A stretch of DNA of 22,042 nt from an uncultured Peptococcaceae bacterium (GTDB lineage Bacteria > Bacillota > Peptococcia > Peptococcales > Peptococcaceae), in assembly GCA_937922955.1 (NCBI GenBank), contig CALAKO010000193.1:1-22042 (forward strand), read 5' to 3'. Positions 14,760 through 22,042 of this stretch are shown in pieces. The notes beneath the pieces were generated by a model. It was not told the DNA's origin. It saw only the letters and a program-made list of their open reading frames with translations, and did no database searches. The position numbers and the translations under genes were made by a program. How positions within the stretch are numbered: position 1 is the first letter of the stretch; the number at the start of each line of letters is the position of its first letter.

Positions 14760-16108
14760 ATCGCCATGCCCTCCTTCAAATACCCCTGTTCTGCAAAGGT
14801 GTGCCGCAAATCCAACGTCGCTGTATAGGTGGCAAGAATGTACACCTTTTCAGTCGGTGCCTGAGCAATCCAATCGGCAATATGGGACAATTCCTGGTCA
14901 ATGTGCTGCTCTTCGAGAGACAGACCAGCGATTTCAAAGCGCGTGGACAATTCTGCCACACGAATGCCCGATAAAAATACTGGACGTCCCGTCGTAATCT
15001 GCACCAGCTTTTCGAAATCTCCATCCCAAATCCAGCTGACGTCTGTGCCGTCGGCCGGTCGGTCGTTCAGGAGCGACACCAAAGAAAACGGTGCCGGATC
15101 GGTTGCCAGCATCTCAACAATCTGATTAAAACCAACAGGGTTCTTGATCAAATTCATGACCACATCCTTGCCACCGATTTGAATGTGTTCCTGGCGGCCA
15201 AAGACACGTTTCGCGGCGTCAAAACCACGTTTGATGTAATTGTCGCTGATGCCGAAATGCTTGGCTACACTATAGGCAGCCAGCGCATTATAAATGTTGT
15301 ACAACCCGGCGATCGGCAAATCAAACGTCACATGATCGATGGCGAAGCGGGACGACTCCGGAGTCAGTTCATTAATCGCCGTTACGGCATGCGCCAAAAC
15401 AGGACGTTCAAAATCGCAGTATGGACAGTAGAACTTGCCCTGATTAGAATAGGTCAACAATTTGTAGTGCAGGATATTGTCGCACTTCGGACAAAGAATG
15501 CCATCGGTATTATAATGGGCCATTTGTTCACGATCTTCCTCGTGTGCAAAGCCAAAATACTCCACAGGATTTTTCAGCTCCACGCTGGAGAAGATTGGCA
15601 AATCCCCATTGGCTACGATGGTCGCTTCCGGCGCCTGTGCCGCACCATCCAGCATCATCTGATAAGTGGTATAGATTTCACCATATCGATCCATTTGATC
15701 CCGGAACAAATTGGTAAAAACGATGACCTCAGGCTTAATATACTTTGTCACATGCTTAAGCGTGGCCTCGTCTACTTCCAGCACCGCATATTTGGTGCCG
15801 GTTTTCTGGCGTGGCGCTCCCAGGAAGCAGGAAATAATCCCCTGCAACAAATTGGCACCTGTAGGATTTGTAAGAACGGCACCATACTTTTCCTGAAAGA
15901 TCTTTGCAATAAACGACGTGGTTAAGGTTTTGCCATTAGTGCCGGTGACAATCACTGTGCGATAGTCTTTCGCCAAGCTGCTGAGAATATCCGGATCAAT
16001 CTTTAACGCCACCTTGCCCGGCATACTGGACCCGCCGCTGCGCGTTTTTTCCAAAATGATCTTGCTCGCTTTGCCGGCTGTCTTGGCCAGCGCTGATCGT
16101 AATGTCAT
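14756..16108 (-). CDS. murT: Lipid II isoglutaminyl synthase, Mur-ligase subunit MurT
   Basis: The ATP-dependent ligase half of MurT/GatD, which activates the D-glutamate of lipid II and amidates it with ammonia from GatD. 450 residues. Seen: an N-terminal MurT-type segment, P-loop VTGTNGKTLTT (54-64), Mur-ligase middle domain with EVDEATL (111-117) and TNLFRDQMDRYGE (132-144), an inserted zinc ribbon with Cys206, Cys209, Cys228 and Cys231 as in known MurT, and the C-terminal DUF1727 domain (about 310-440) with NDRPADGTDVSWIWD. Its ATG overlaps the plsC stop by 4 bp. It lacks the UDP-MurNAc-binding N-terminal domain of MurC-F, as expected for MurT. Confidence 0.96.
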   Translation of the reverse strand: MTLRSALAKTAGKASKIILEKTRSGGSSMPGKVALKIDPDILSSLAKDYRTVIVTGTNGKTLTTSFIAKIFQEKYGAVLTNPTGANLLQGIISCFLGAPRQKTGTKYAVLEVDEATLKHVTKYIKPEVIVFTNLFRDQMDRYGEIYTTYQMMLDGAAQAPEATIVANGDLPIFSSVELKNPVEYFGFAHEEDREQMAHYNTDGILCPKCDNILHYKLLTYSNQGKFYCPYCDFERPVLAHAVTAINELTPESSRFAIDHVTFDLPIAGLYNIYNALAAYSVAKHFGISDNYIKRGFDAAKRVFGRQEHIQIGGKDVVMNLIKNPVGFNQIVEMLATDPAPFSLVSLLNDRPADGTDVSWIWDGDFEKLVQITTGRPVFLSGIRVAELSTRFEIAGLSLEEQHIDQELSHIADWIAQAPTEKVYILATYTATLDLRHTFAEQGYLKEGMAI

Positions 16109-16881
16109 TCTTTCTCTTCACTCTCTTTCTTATCCGGATCATCTGACACAATCGAACAACCTACGATGTCAGCAATATCTGCTTGGATGCGTTCCGACAA
16201 GGTAGCGGTGTCTTTTCCCTTGTACTCTTCCGGCAAAATGGCAGGCAAGAAGGTAACACGAACTTCCAGCGGCTTAATCCAAATGCTGCCACGCGGCATC
16301 ACATCAATGGTATGTTCCAGCGCAAAAGGCACAATAGCCGCCCCAGATCGCATAGCAATTTTTAAACTACCAGGTTTAAACGGACGCATATTGCCATCAT
16401 CACTGCGTGTTCCTTCTGGGAATACACACATACCATGTTCATGTTGCTTCAACAGCTTCGCTGCACCCAAAATAACTTCCAAAGATTTTCGAGACTCGGT
16501 GCGTGGCAAGAAAAACGACCCCGTTGCTGCTACCCATTTTGAAAAAAGTGGCACATTGCCTAGTTCCTCTTTGCAGATGAATCCAGATGGGCGTGGTAAG
16601 GTTGCCAACATCAATGGTGGATCAAACATGCTCTGATGGTTGCCAACATAGAGAACAGAACCTTCCTTTGGCACATTGTCCAAACCTTCCACCGTGATTC
16701 TCACGCCAAGCAATTTACAACCAGTACTGGCAAAATGTTTGGCGAAAGCATGAATGCGTCGCTGGGCTTCTTCGAATTCACCAGCGTCCATCAGCCGATT
16801 TACTTTGGCACGCAATGGCAAGCGAATCAGCATAACAGCCACAAACCAAATATAAACAAAAATGTTTCTGATCTGTGTCAC
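16105..16881 (-). CDS. plsC: 1-acyl-sn-glycerol-3-phosphate acyltransferase
   Basis: Acylates lysophosphatidic acid to phosphatidic acid at the cytoplasmic membrane, a core step of phospholipid synthesis. Seen (numbering from the GTG at 16890): a hydrophobic N-terminal segment (about 8-25), catalytic NHQSMFD (84-90, the H-x4-D motif), FLPR (127-130) and substrate-binding FPEGTRS (157-163). There are two GTG candidates. The one at 16890 overlaps the glnS stop as GTGA, but AAGGG abuts it. The one at 16881 has AAGGGG 8 nt upstream and is preferred (258 residues). It sits between glnS and murT with no gap. LPLAT-domain proteins can use other acyl acceptors, but length and motifs fit PlsC. Confidence 0.92.
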   Translation of the reverse strand: MTQIRNIFVYIWFVAVMLIRLPLRAKVNRLMDAGEFEEAQRRIHAFAKHFASTGCKLLGVRITVEGLDNVPKEGSVLYVGNHQSMFDPPLMLATLPRPSGFICKEELGNVPLFSKWVAATGSFFLPRTESRKSLEVILGAAKLLKQHEHGMCVFPEGTRSDDGNMRPFKPGSLKIAMRSGAAIVPFALEHTIDVMPRGSIWIKPLEVRVTFLPAILPEEYKGKDTATLSERIQADIADIVGCSIVSDDPDKKESEEKE

Positions 16882-16886
16882 AACGC

Positions 16887-18557
16887 TCACCCCTTAAAGC
16901 TGTCTTTAAGGCTGACGGTTTCGTTGAGCACAATATGATCTGAAGTAGAATACTTACTGTCCACACAGAAATAGCCATTGCGCAACAGCTGATAAGTTGT
17001 GCCAACAGGCGCATTCTGCATCATTGGTTCCAACTTCACATGTTCCAGCACCTGCAAACTATCCTTATTAAACTGATCAACAATCTCCTCTGCCGTGGAT
17101 TCAAAATCAAGCAAGTCGCCATAGAGATGCGCCGTTGCATCCAAAGCGTTGGTTGCTTCTACCCAATGCAGGGTCCCTTTAACTTTGCGATTGGCGTTTT
17201 CGCCGCCGGATTTCGTGGTTGGATCATACGAGCAAAGCAACTCGAGAATTTCACCGGTTTCCGGATCTTTCACATAATCGTCGCAACGAATAATGTACGC
17301 ATATTTCAATCGCACTTCCTTACCCGGTTTGAGACGATAGAATTTATTGTTGGCTTCTTCGCGGAAATCGGCCTGTTCAATATACAAATGACGTCCAAAT
17401 GGAATGTCATAAGTTCCAGCTTCTGGATCGTTTGGATTAACCTGCGCTGGCAGATATTCGATCTGACCCTCAGGATAATTGGTGATCGTGAGCTTCAATG
17501 GACGCAGCACCCCCATCGTACGTGGTGCATGCATATTCAGGTCTTCACGCAAACAATGCAGCAAATACCCAGTTTCAACACGGCTGTTTGTTTTCGCTAC
17601 ACCAATGCGCTCGCAGAAATCCTTCAAAGCAGCTGGCGTATATCCGCGACGTCGCAAACCAGCAATGGTAGGAAGACGAGGATCGTCCCAACCATCCACC
17701 AAGCCAGCATCAACAAGCGCTTTCAACTTACGTTTACTGGTAACGGTATTTTCAATTTCCAAACGTGCAAATTCAATCTGATGGGAACGGAATTTGATAA
17801 ATGGCATGTGCTTCAAATGATCAAGCACCCAATCGTAAAGTGGACGATGGTCTTCAAATTCCAATGTGCAAATGGAATGAGTAATCCCTTCGATGGCATC
17901 TTCCAATGGGTGAGCGAAATCGTACATTGGGTAAATATGCCAAGCTGTTCCGGTGCGTGGATGCGATGCATCCACAATGCGGTACAACGCAGGATCGCGC
18001 ATGTTCATATTGCTGGACGCCATATCAATCTTTGCACGCAGAATGCGGGAACCGGTTGGGAACTCACCTTCACGCATGCGCGCAAACAAATCCAGATTTT
18101 CTTCAATCGAACGTTCGCGGTACGGGCTGTTTACCCCTGGTTCTGTCAGCGTGCCACGCATAGCGCGCAGTTCTTCCGCTGAAGAATCGTCCACATACGC
18201 CAGCCCCTGTTTGATCAGCTCAACAGCGCCTTCATAGAAGAACTCGAAATAATTGGATGCATAGCGCACCTCGCCGTCCCACTGACCGCCAAGCCAACGC
18301 ACATCGCGTTCGATGGCTTCAATATATTCTTCCTCTTCCTTCTGTGGGTTGGTATCATCAAAACGCAAATGACAAGTCCCATTATATTTTTTCGCCAGCC
18401 CAAAATTCAAAAAGATGGATTTTGCATGACCAATGTGCAAATATCCGTTTGGTTCTGGCGGAAAACGAGTAACGATCTCGTTCTGACCGTTCTCGATGTC
18501 CTCATTAATGATCGCTTCAATAAAATTCGTGGAAACCACATCGTTTTCCTGACTCAT
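16887..18557 (-). CDS. glnS: Glutaminyl-tRNA synthetase
   Basis: Charges tRNA-Gln directly with glutamine (class Ib), 556 residues, cytoplasmic. Seen: RFPPEPNGYLHIGHAKSI (31-48) with HIGH at 41-44, the GlnRS-specific ERDVRWLGGQWDG region, LEFEDHRPLYDW, the KMSKS equivalent VTSKRKL, which is the GlnRS rather than GluRS form, and a C-terminal anticodon-binding double beta-barrel (about 340-556). The frame extends 18 codons further upstream, but the ATG at 18557 has GAGGAGG 7 nt before it and fits the family start. It heads the operon with plsC, murT and gatD. Having GlnRS does not by itself rule out a GatCAB route, since no gatCAB is visible here either way. Confidence 0.97.
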   Translation of the reverse strand: MSQENDVVSTNFIEAIINEDIENGQNEIVTRFPPEPNGYLHIGHAKSIFLNFGLAKKYNGTCHLRFDDTNPQKEEEEYIEAIERDVRWLGGQWDGEVRYASNYFEFFYEGAVELIKQGLAYVDDSSAEELRAMRGTLTEPGVNSPYRERSIEENLDLFARMREGEFPTGSRILRAKIDMASSNMNMRDPALYRIVDASHPRTGTAWHIYPMYDFAHPLEDAIEGITHSICTLEFEDHRPLYDWVLDHLKHMPFIKFRSHQIEFARLEIENTVTSKRKLKALVDAGLVDGWDDPRLPTIAGLRRRGYTPAALKDFCERIGVAKTNSRVETGYLLHCLREDLNMHAPRTMGVLRPLKLTITNYPEGQIEYLPAQVNPNDPEAGTYDIPFGRHLYIEQADFREEANNKFYRLKPGKEVRLKYAYIIRCDDYVKDPETGEILELLCSYDPTTKSGGENANRKVKGTLHWVEATNALDATAHLYGDLLDFESTAEEIVDQFNKDSLQVLEHVKLEPMMQNAPVGTTYQLLRNGYFCVDSKYSTSDHIVLNETVSLKDSFKG

Positions 18558-18594
18558 AAAGCGCCTCCTCTTCTCAAAATAGACATATACAATT

Positions 18595-18624
18595 ATTATA
18601 GCCGTATTCACTGCGCGGCGTCAA
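18595..18624 (-). promoter_or_regulatory. Sigma-A promoter for glnS-plsC-murT-gatD
   Basis: TTGACG (18624-18619) and TATAAT (18600-18595) are separated by 18 bp on the minus strand. The leader of about 30 nt leaves no room for a T-box, so glnS appears free of tRNA-dependent attenuation. Confidence 0.87.
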
Positions 18625-18645
18625 TCATTCACCGCCCGCCCAAAG

Positions 18646-18678
18646 AAAAAACCGACCACGATTTACCATCGTGGTCGG
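18646..18678 (-). terminator. Intrinsic terminator of the ppx-ppk1 operon
   Basis: A perfect 11-bp GC-rich stem (CCGACCACGAT, 5-nt loop, ATCGTGGTCGG) at 18678-18652 is followed by TTTTTT on the minus strand. It lies about 12 bp past the ppk1 stop codon. Confidence 0.94.
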
Positions 18679-18690
18679 CTGTATTTATTG

Positions 18691-20976
18691 TTAGAATTTG
18701 CCAAACAATACGTATTTGAGGCGTTCCATAAACGTCTTTGGTTCTTTCTGAACGGCTGACTCTGGCGCCTGTCCAACGTGCGGTTTCACTTTGTTCACCG
18801 TCGTCGGTTTGACGACACTCTGCGATGCATTCTCTTCCTCAATAACGGTACGAATCGGTGCATGTTCATTGACGTCAATGCATGATGTCGATTCTCTCAG
18901 CCATTTGAACAACTGATACTGTTCATACTGACTGTTCACCTTCTTCTCGCCTTCCGCCGGATAAACACGCTTATAAGTGCCATCTGGCTGCTGAACACGG
19001 GCCATCATGTTGTCTTTGCTAAGAATTTCCAGCACATCAAACAGAGTAGCCTTAACTTCTTCATCAAGAATTTCAACAGCAACTTCCACACGATAGTTCA
19101 AATTTCGTGTCATCCAGTCGGCCGACCCAATGTACATATGCTGACGTTCGCCATAACCAAACAAGAAAATACGAGGGTGCTCCAAGAACCGTCCAACCAT
19201 GCTCTTGATCGTTACATTTTCTGTCAGCCCCGGTACACCGGCACGCATACAGCATACACCACGGATGTACAAGGTCACCTGCACCCCTGCTTGAGAAGCT
19301 TCAACCAACTTATCAATAATGTTTTTATCGCTGAGGCCATTAATTTTAGCCACAACGCGTGCTGGCTCTCCATTCTTCGCTGCTTCAATTTCAGCGTCGA
19401 TCAAATCAAGGAAACGGCTCTTCATTTGCAATGGAGCAACCAGCATGTATTGACTGTTTTCTACAAACTGGCCCAAGCTCAGCGTTTCAAAAACATTGAC
19501 TGCTTCAGCCGCAATGTCTTTATTCGTCGTAATCAACGAAAAGTCGGTGTATTGACGTGCCGTCTTTTCGTTGTAGTTCCCGGTTCCAACCTGAACAATA
19601 TGCTTCACAGCGCCATCCACATTTCGAGTAATGACACAGAGTTTTGAATGAACCTTGTACTGGTCAAAGCCGTAAATAACTTGGCAGCCTGCTTCTTCCA
19701 AACGCTTCGACCAAATAATGTTGTGTTCTTCGTCGAAACGCGCTTTTAATTCAACAAGCACCATGACGTTTTTACCATTTTCTGCAGCCTTCGCCAGAGC
19801 TTGAGCAACCTTACTGCCCGAAGCAATGCGATAAAGCGTGATGTTAATGGATTTAACCGTCGGATCCACAGCCGCTTCATCCAACAGATCCAAAAATGTT
19901 TTCATGGAATGATATGGATAAGCCAACAAAATGTCACTGTTGCTCTTGTCCAGGTACCGAATGATGGAGTCCCCAGGAGTAATGCATGCCGGCATTAAAG
20001 GCGGCATTGGCGCATAGTTCAAAGTTGGGAATTCATCGGTTAAATCGCCAAACAAGCCATAAATAAAGTTCAGCGACAGTGGCAGATCCGGTGTAATGAT
20101 GACGCTCTTCTGCTTTGCTTTTACACGTTTCAAAAGATAGCGCAGAAGATCCGGTGAAATTTGTTTGGAAAGCTGAACACGCACCACCGAGGAATGTTTA
20201 CGCGTCTTAATCAGCTGTTCCATCTGCTCGCGCCAGTCCATTTCTTCATCATAACGCGCCTCGTCCACACGCAAATCACCATTACGTGTGAGTCGGAAGA
20301 TGAATTTATCAATAATATTGCTTTTTAACAGCAAACGATCTGCAAAGTAATAAACAAGCACCGCCGCCGTAATGAAGCAGAACCCACGCCCAGACTCATC
20401 CGGGAAGATAAAGTAACGTGGGAAATTGGTATTCATAATCGGAATAACAGCCACGTTCGATTTTTTGTCCGAGCTTTCATAGGCAATGCAGACATACTGT
20501 TCCTTATTGCTCAAGTATGGAAATGGATGATGAGAGTCCACCACCTGTGGGGAAAGATAGGGTTTTACAGCCTTATTAAAGTATTTTTCAAGCATCTCTT
20601 CCTGATAATCCGTTACATTGTCAGGTGAGATTTCATAGATGCCATATTGACGCAGCTGACCCATCAGGTTGACGTAACATTTTTCCACACGCGGAATAAT
20701 GTTCTTCACCTCATCGTAAATCATATCGAGCTGCTCAGAAGCTGTCATTCTCGATTTTTTGTCCATTTCATCAGGTGTCAGCTCAGCAGCGTCGCTCAGC
20801 CCCCCAACGCGCACCATAAAAAACTCATCGAGATTTGATCCATAGATGGACATGAACCGCATGCGCTCAAACAATGGTACTCTTGAATCCTCTGCTTCTT
20901 CCAGCACACGTTCATTAAAACGCAGCCAGCTCAATTCCCTATTTACATAAGGATTGTTGTTCATCTCTGAATTCAT
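18691..20976 (-). CDS. ppk1: Polyphosphate kinase 1
   Basis: Builds inorganic polyphosphate from the gamma-phosphate of ATP, reversibly, through a phosphohistidine. It usually acts as a membrane-associated tetramer. 761 residues; PPK1 is usually about 690-720, and the excess is a variable C-terminal tail (about 695-761). Seen: NRELSWLRFNERVLEEA (12-28), SIYGSNLDEFFMVRVGGL (43-60), the PLD-like catalytic half with VELKARFDEEHNI (408-420), the likely phosphorylated His443 in YKVHSK, GTGNYNEKTARQYTDF (464-479), VRGxCC-type IRGVCCMRAGVPGL (571-584) and the second catalytic His600 in LEHPRIF. The ATG at 20976 has AGAGGGAG 8 nt upstream, lying inside ppx, whose coding sequence it overlaps by 38 bp. 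Confidence 0.97.
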   Translation of the reverse strand: MNSEMNNNPYVNRELSWLRFNERVLEEAEDSRVPLFERMRFMSIYGSNLDEFFMVRVGGLSDAAELTPDEMDKKSRMTASEQLDMIYDEVKNIIPRVEKCYVNLMGQLRQYGIYEISPDNVTDYQEEMLEKYFNKAVKPYLSPQVVDSHHPFPYLSNKEQYVCIAYESSDKKSNVAVIPIMNTNFPRYFIFPDESGRGFCFITAAVLVYYFADRLLLKSNIIDKFIFRLTRNGDLRVDEARYDEEMDWREQMEQLIKTRKHSSVVRVQLSKQISPDLLRYLLKRVKAKQKSVIITPDLPLSLNFIYGLFGDLTDEFPTLNYAPMPPLMPACITPGDSIIRYLDKSNSDILLAYPYHSMKTFLDLLDEAAVDPTVKSINITLYRIASGSKVAQALAKAAENGKNVMVLVELKARFDEEHNIIWSKRLEEAGCQVIYGFDQYKVHSKLCVITRNVDGAVKHIVQVGTGNYNEKTARQYTDFSLITTNKDIAAEAVNVFETLSLGQFVENSQYMLVAPLQMKSRFLDLIDAEIEAAKNGEPARVVAKINGLSDKNIIDKLVEASQAGVQVTLYIRGVCCMRAGVPGLTENVTIKSMVGRFLEHPRIFLFGYGERQHMYIGSADWMTRNLNYRVEVAVEILDEEVKATLFDVLEILSKDNMMARVQQPDGTYKRVYPAEGEKKVNSQYEQYQLFKWLRESTSCIDVNEHAPIRTVIEEENASQSVVKPTTVNKVKPHVGQAPESAVQKEPKTFMERLKYVLFGKF

Positions 20977-21895
20977 CTATTCCGCTCCCTCTCAAAATTC
21001 CATTTTCGATCATGTAGCCTTCGCGTACACCATTGCCAACAACAACAAGTTCTGTAGCACCAACAAAATTCATTATTGATTTAATGACAATCAAGCCTGG
21101 AATAAAGGTCACCAAACGTTCTGGAATGACACGATTGAGAATCTTGATCCCATCCATGCCCAACATGGAAATGGCTCGGTCCAATTCTTCGATTTCGTCT
21201 ATTGTCATGGTGTACCCCATGGTCTCGCCGTCCTTGCCAAGGATGTGTCTATGCACTTTCGCTAAAGCGCGAGCCGTACCGCCCATCCCATAGATGCGCT
21301 GGAAACCTTTTTTAGCGATGTCCATGGTGCCTTCCAACTCCGCATTCGCATACTTCGTAATCTTCGCACGCTGTTTGGAATTTGGGAAAAGCCCCTTCAC
21401 AAACTTATTGTACATCGCCAAAGCACCAATTTCCTTGCTGGTACTTGTTACCAAACCATAATCATCGTAATAAAAGACCTGCGCACTCCCGCCACCCAGG
21501 TCAAAGCCTGCCGCCTTATCGTCCTTGATGCAGCTTTGGAGACCGATGTAATCGTAGTAAGCTTCTTCGCAACCTGAAAGAAGACGGATTTCAATGCCAG
21601 TTTTCTTTTTCACCTCAGACAAGACCTGATTTTGATTATTGATGCTGCGCAATGATGCTGTTGCAAAACAAGAAAAATTATCACATTGTGTTTCATCGCA
21701 CATTGTCTTCATGCGTGACAACACCGAGCAAAGACGATTGATGCCTTCAACAGTCAACACACCGTCTTCAATATAACTTAAAATTTCAGCAAACTCTTTT
21801 TCATTCACCAGCGCCCGAAACGTATTATCAGCATTAATCTGATAAACCACTGCACGCATAGTGTTAGAACCAATATCAATCAAACCATATTTCAA
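20939..21895 (-). CDS. ppx: Exopolyphosphatase / guanosine pentaphosphate phosphohydrolase family protein
   Basis: A Ppx/GppA-family phosphatase of the ASKHA fold, 318 residues, probably releasing phosphate from polyphosphate ends, although the family also includes pppGpp hydrolases. Seen: phosphate-1 loop IDIGSNTMR (6-14), FATASLRS (77-84), the phosphate-2 motif FDLGGGSAQVF, catalytic-region ELxG-type residues around the EIGALAMYNKF helix, and GMGGTARALAKVH. It is the short form without the C-terminal HD-like domain of E. coli Ppx. The start is a TTG at 21895 that gives the standard family N-terminus; the ribosome binding site is weak. The pairing with ppk1 favours polyphosphate turnover. 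It follows the upstream gene by 19 bp. Confidence 0.9.
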   Translation of the reverse strand: MKYGLIDIGSNTMRAVVYQINADNTFRALVNEKEFAEILSYIEDGVLTVEGINRLCSVLSRMKTMCDETQCDNFSCFATASLRSINNQNQVLSEVKKKTGIEIRLLSGCEEAYYDYIGLQSCIKDDKAAGFDLGGGSAQVFYYDDYGLVTSTSKEIGALAMYNKFVKGLFPNSKQRAKITKYANAELEGTMDIAKKGFQRIYGMGGTARALAKVHRHILGKDGETMGYTMTIDEIEELDRAISMLGMDGIKILNRVIPERLVTFIPGLIVIKSIMNFVGATELVVVGNGVREGYMIENGILRGSGIDEFRDEQQSLCK

Positions 21896-21914
21896 CTTAT
21901 CTCGCTCTTTTCTT

Positions 21915-22042
21915 TTAAATACTTAAACTTTCATGCCAATATGCCGTCTGCGGGTCGTTCTTCACGGCCTGGAACTTTTTCAAGCGCCCCAGCGCATACT
22001 TGAATGAATAACTGAAAAAGAATGTAATTTCATCTTCAGCAG
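21915..22042 (-). CDS. C-terminal end of an unrecognised protein (cut by window edge)
   Basis: A minus-strand frame open from the window edge gives 41 codons and a TAA at 21917-21915. The residues run from an acidic start (AEDEIT) through an aromatic stretch (FFFSYSFKYALGRLKKF) to the end HESLSI. The other two minus-strand frames stop within the same stretch. It ends 19 bp before ppx, so it is probably the preceding gene of the same operon. I do not recognise the family from this fragment. Confidence 0.6.
   Translation of the reverse strand, partial: AEDEITFFFSYSFKYALGRLKKFQAVKNDPQTAYWHESLSI

Overview
This 22 kb window is a compact, housekeeping-rich stretch of a bacterial chromosome in which every supported gene lies on the minus strand. 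The organism is most likely a low-to-mid GC member of the Bacillota (Clostridia or Negativicutes). The pointers are a Phe-type T-box leader on pheST, AGGAGG-type ribosome binding sites with consensus sigma-A promoters, a MurT/GatD lipid II amidation pair, and an ECF sigma/anti-sigma pair of a kind common in Clostridia. The genus cannot be named from the sequence alone.

Layout in transcription order (right to left): (1) 22042-18691, the end of an unrecognised gene, then ppx/gppA and ppk1 (polyphosphate metabolism, overlapping by 38 bp), closed by a terminator. (2) 18624-14043, a promoter and then glnS-plsC-murT-gatD, tightly packed with overlapping or nearly overlapping ends, closed by a terminator. 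(3) 14006-12064, an ECF sigma factor and a membrane-anchored probable anti-sigma factor, closed by a palindromic terminator. (4) 11953-10171, a promoter, a SulP anion transporter and a terminator. (5) 10159-9159, a promoter and an alpha/beta hydrolase of the monoacylglycerol-lipase type. (6) 9118-4090, a promoter, a T-box riboswitch, then pheS-pheT-lgt-DtxR/MntR-type regulator and a terminator. (7) 4028-1, a second terminator, a strong promoter, leuS, and cobB/cbiA running off the left edge.

The genes serve translation (LeuRS, PheRS, GlnRS), envelope building (Lgt lipoprotein lipidation, PlsC phospholipid synthesis, MurT/GatD lipid II amidation), polyphosphate storage, metal sensing, cobalamin synthesis and anion transport. 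Regulation is readable in places: a T-box for pheST and probably for lgt and the metal regulator behind it, plain sigma-A promoters for leuS and glnS, and a possible ECF-type element upstream of the sigma gene.

I see no CRISPR array, complete insertion sequence, phage gene, tRNA or rRNA. I found no convincing new system. The most interesting points are the operon pairings, the mixed metal site in the DtxR-family regulator, the long ppx/ppk1 overlap, an altered residue in the LeuRS editing pocket, and the uncharacterised extracytoplasmic domain of the anti-sigma protein.
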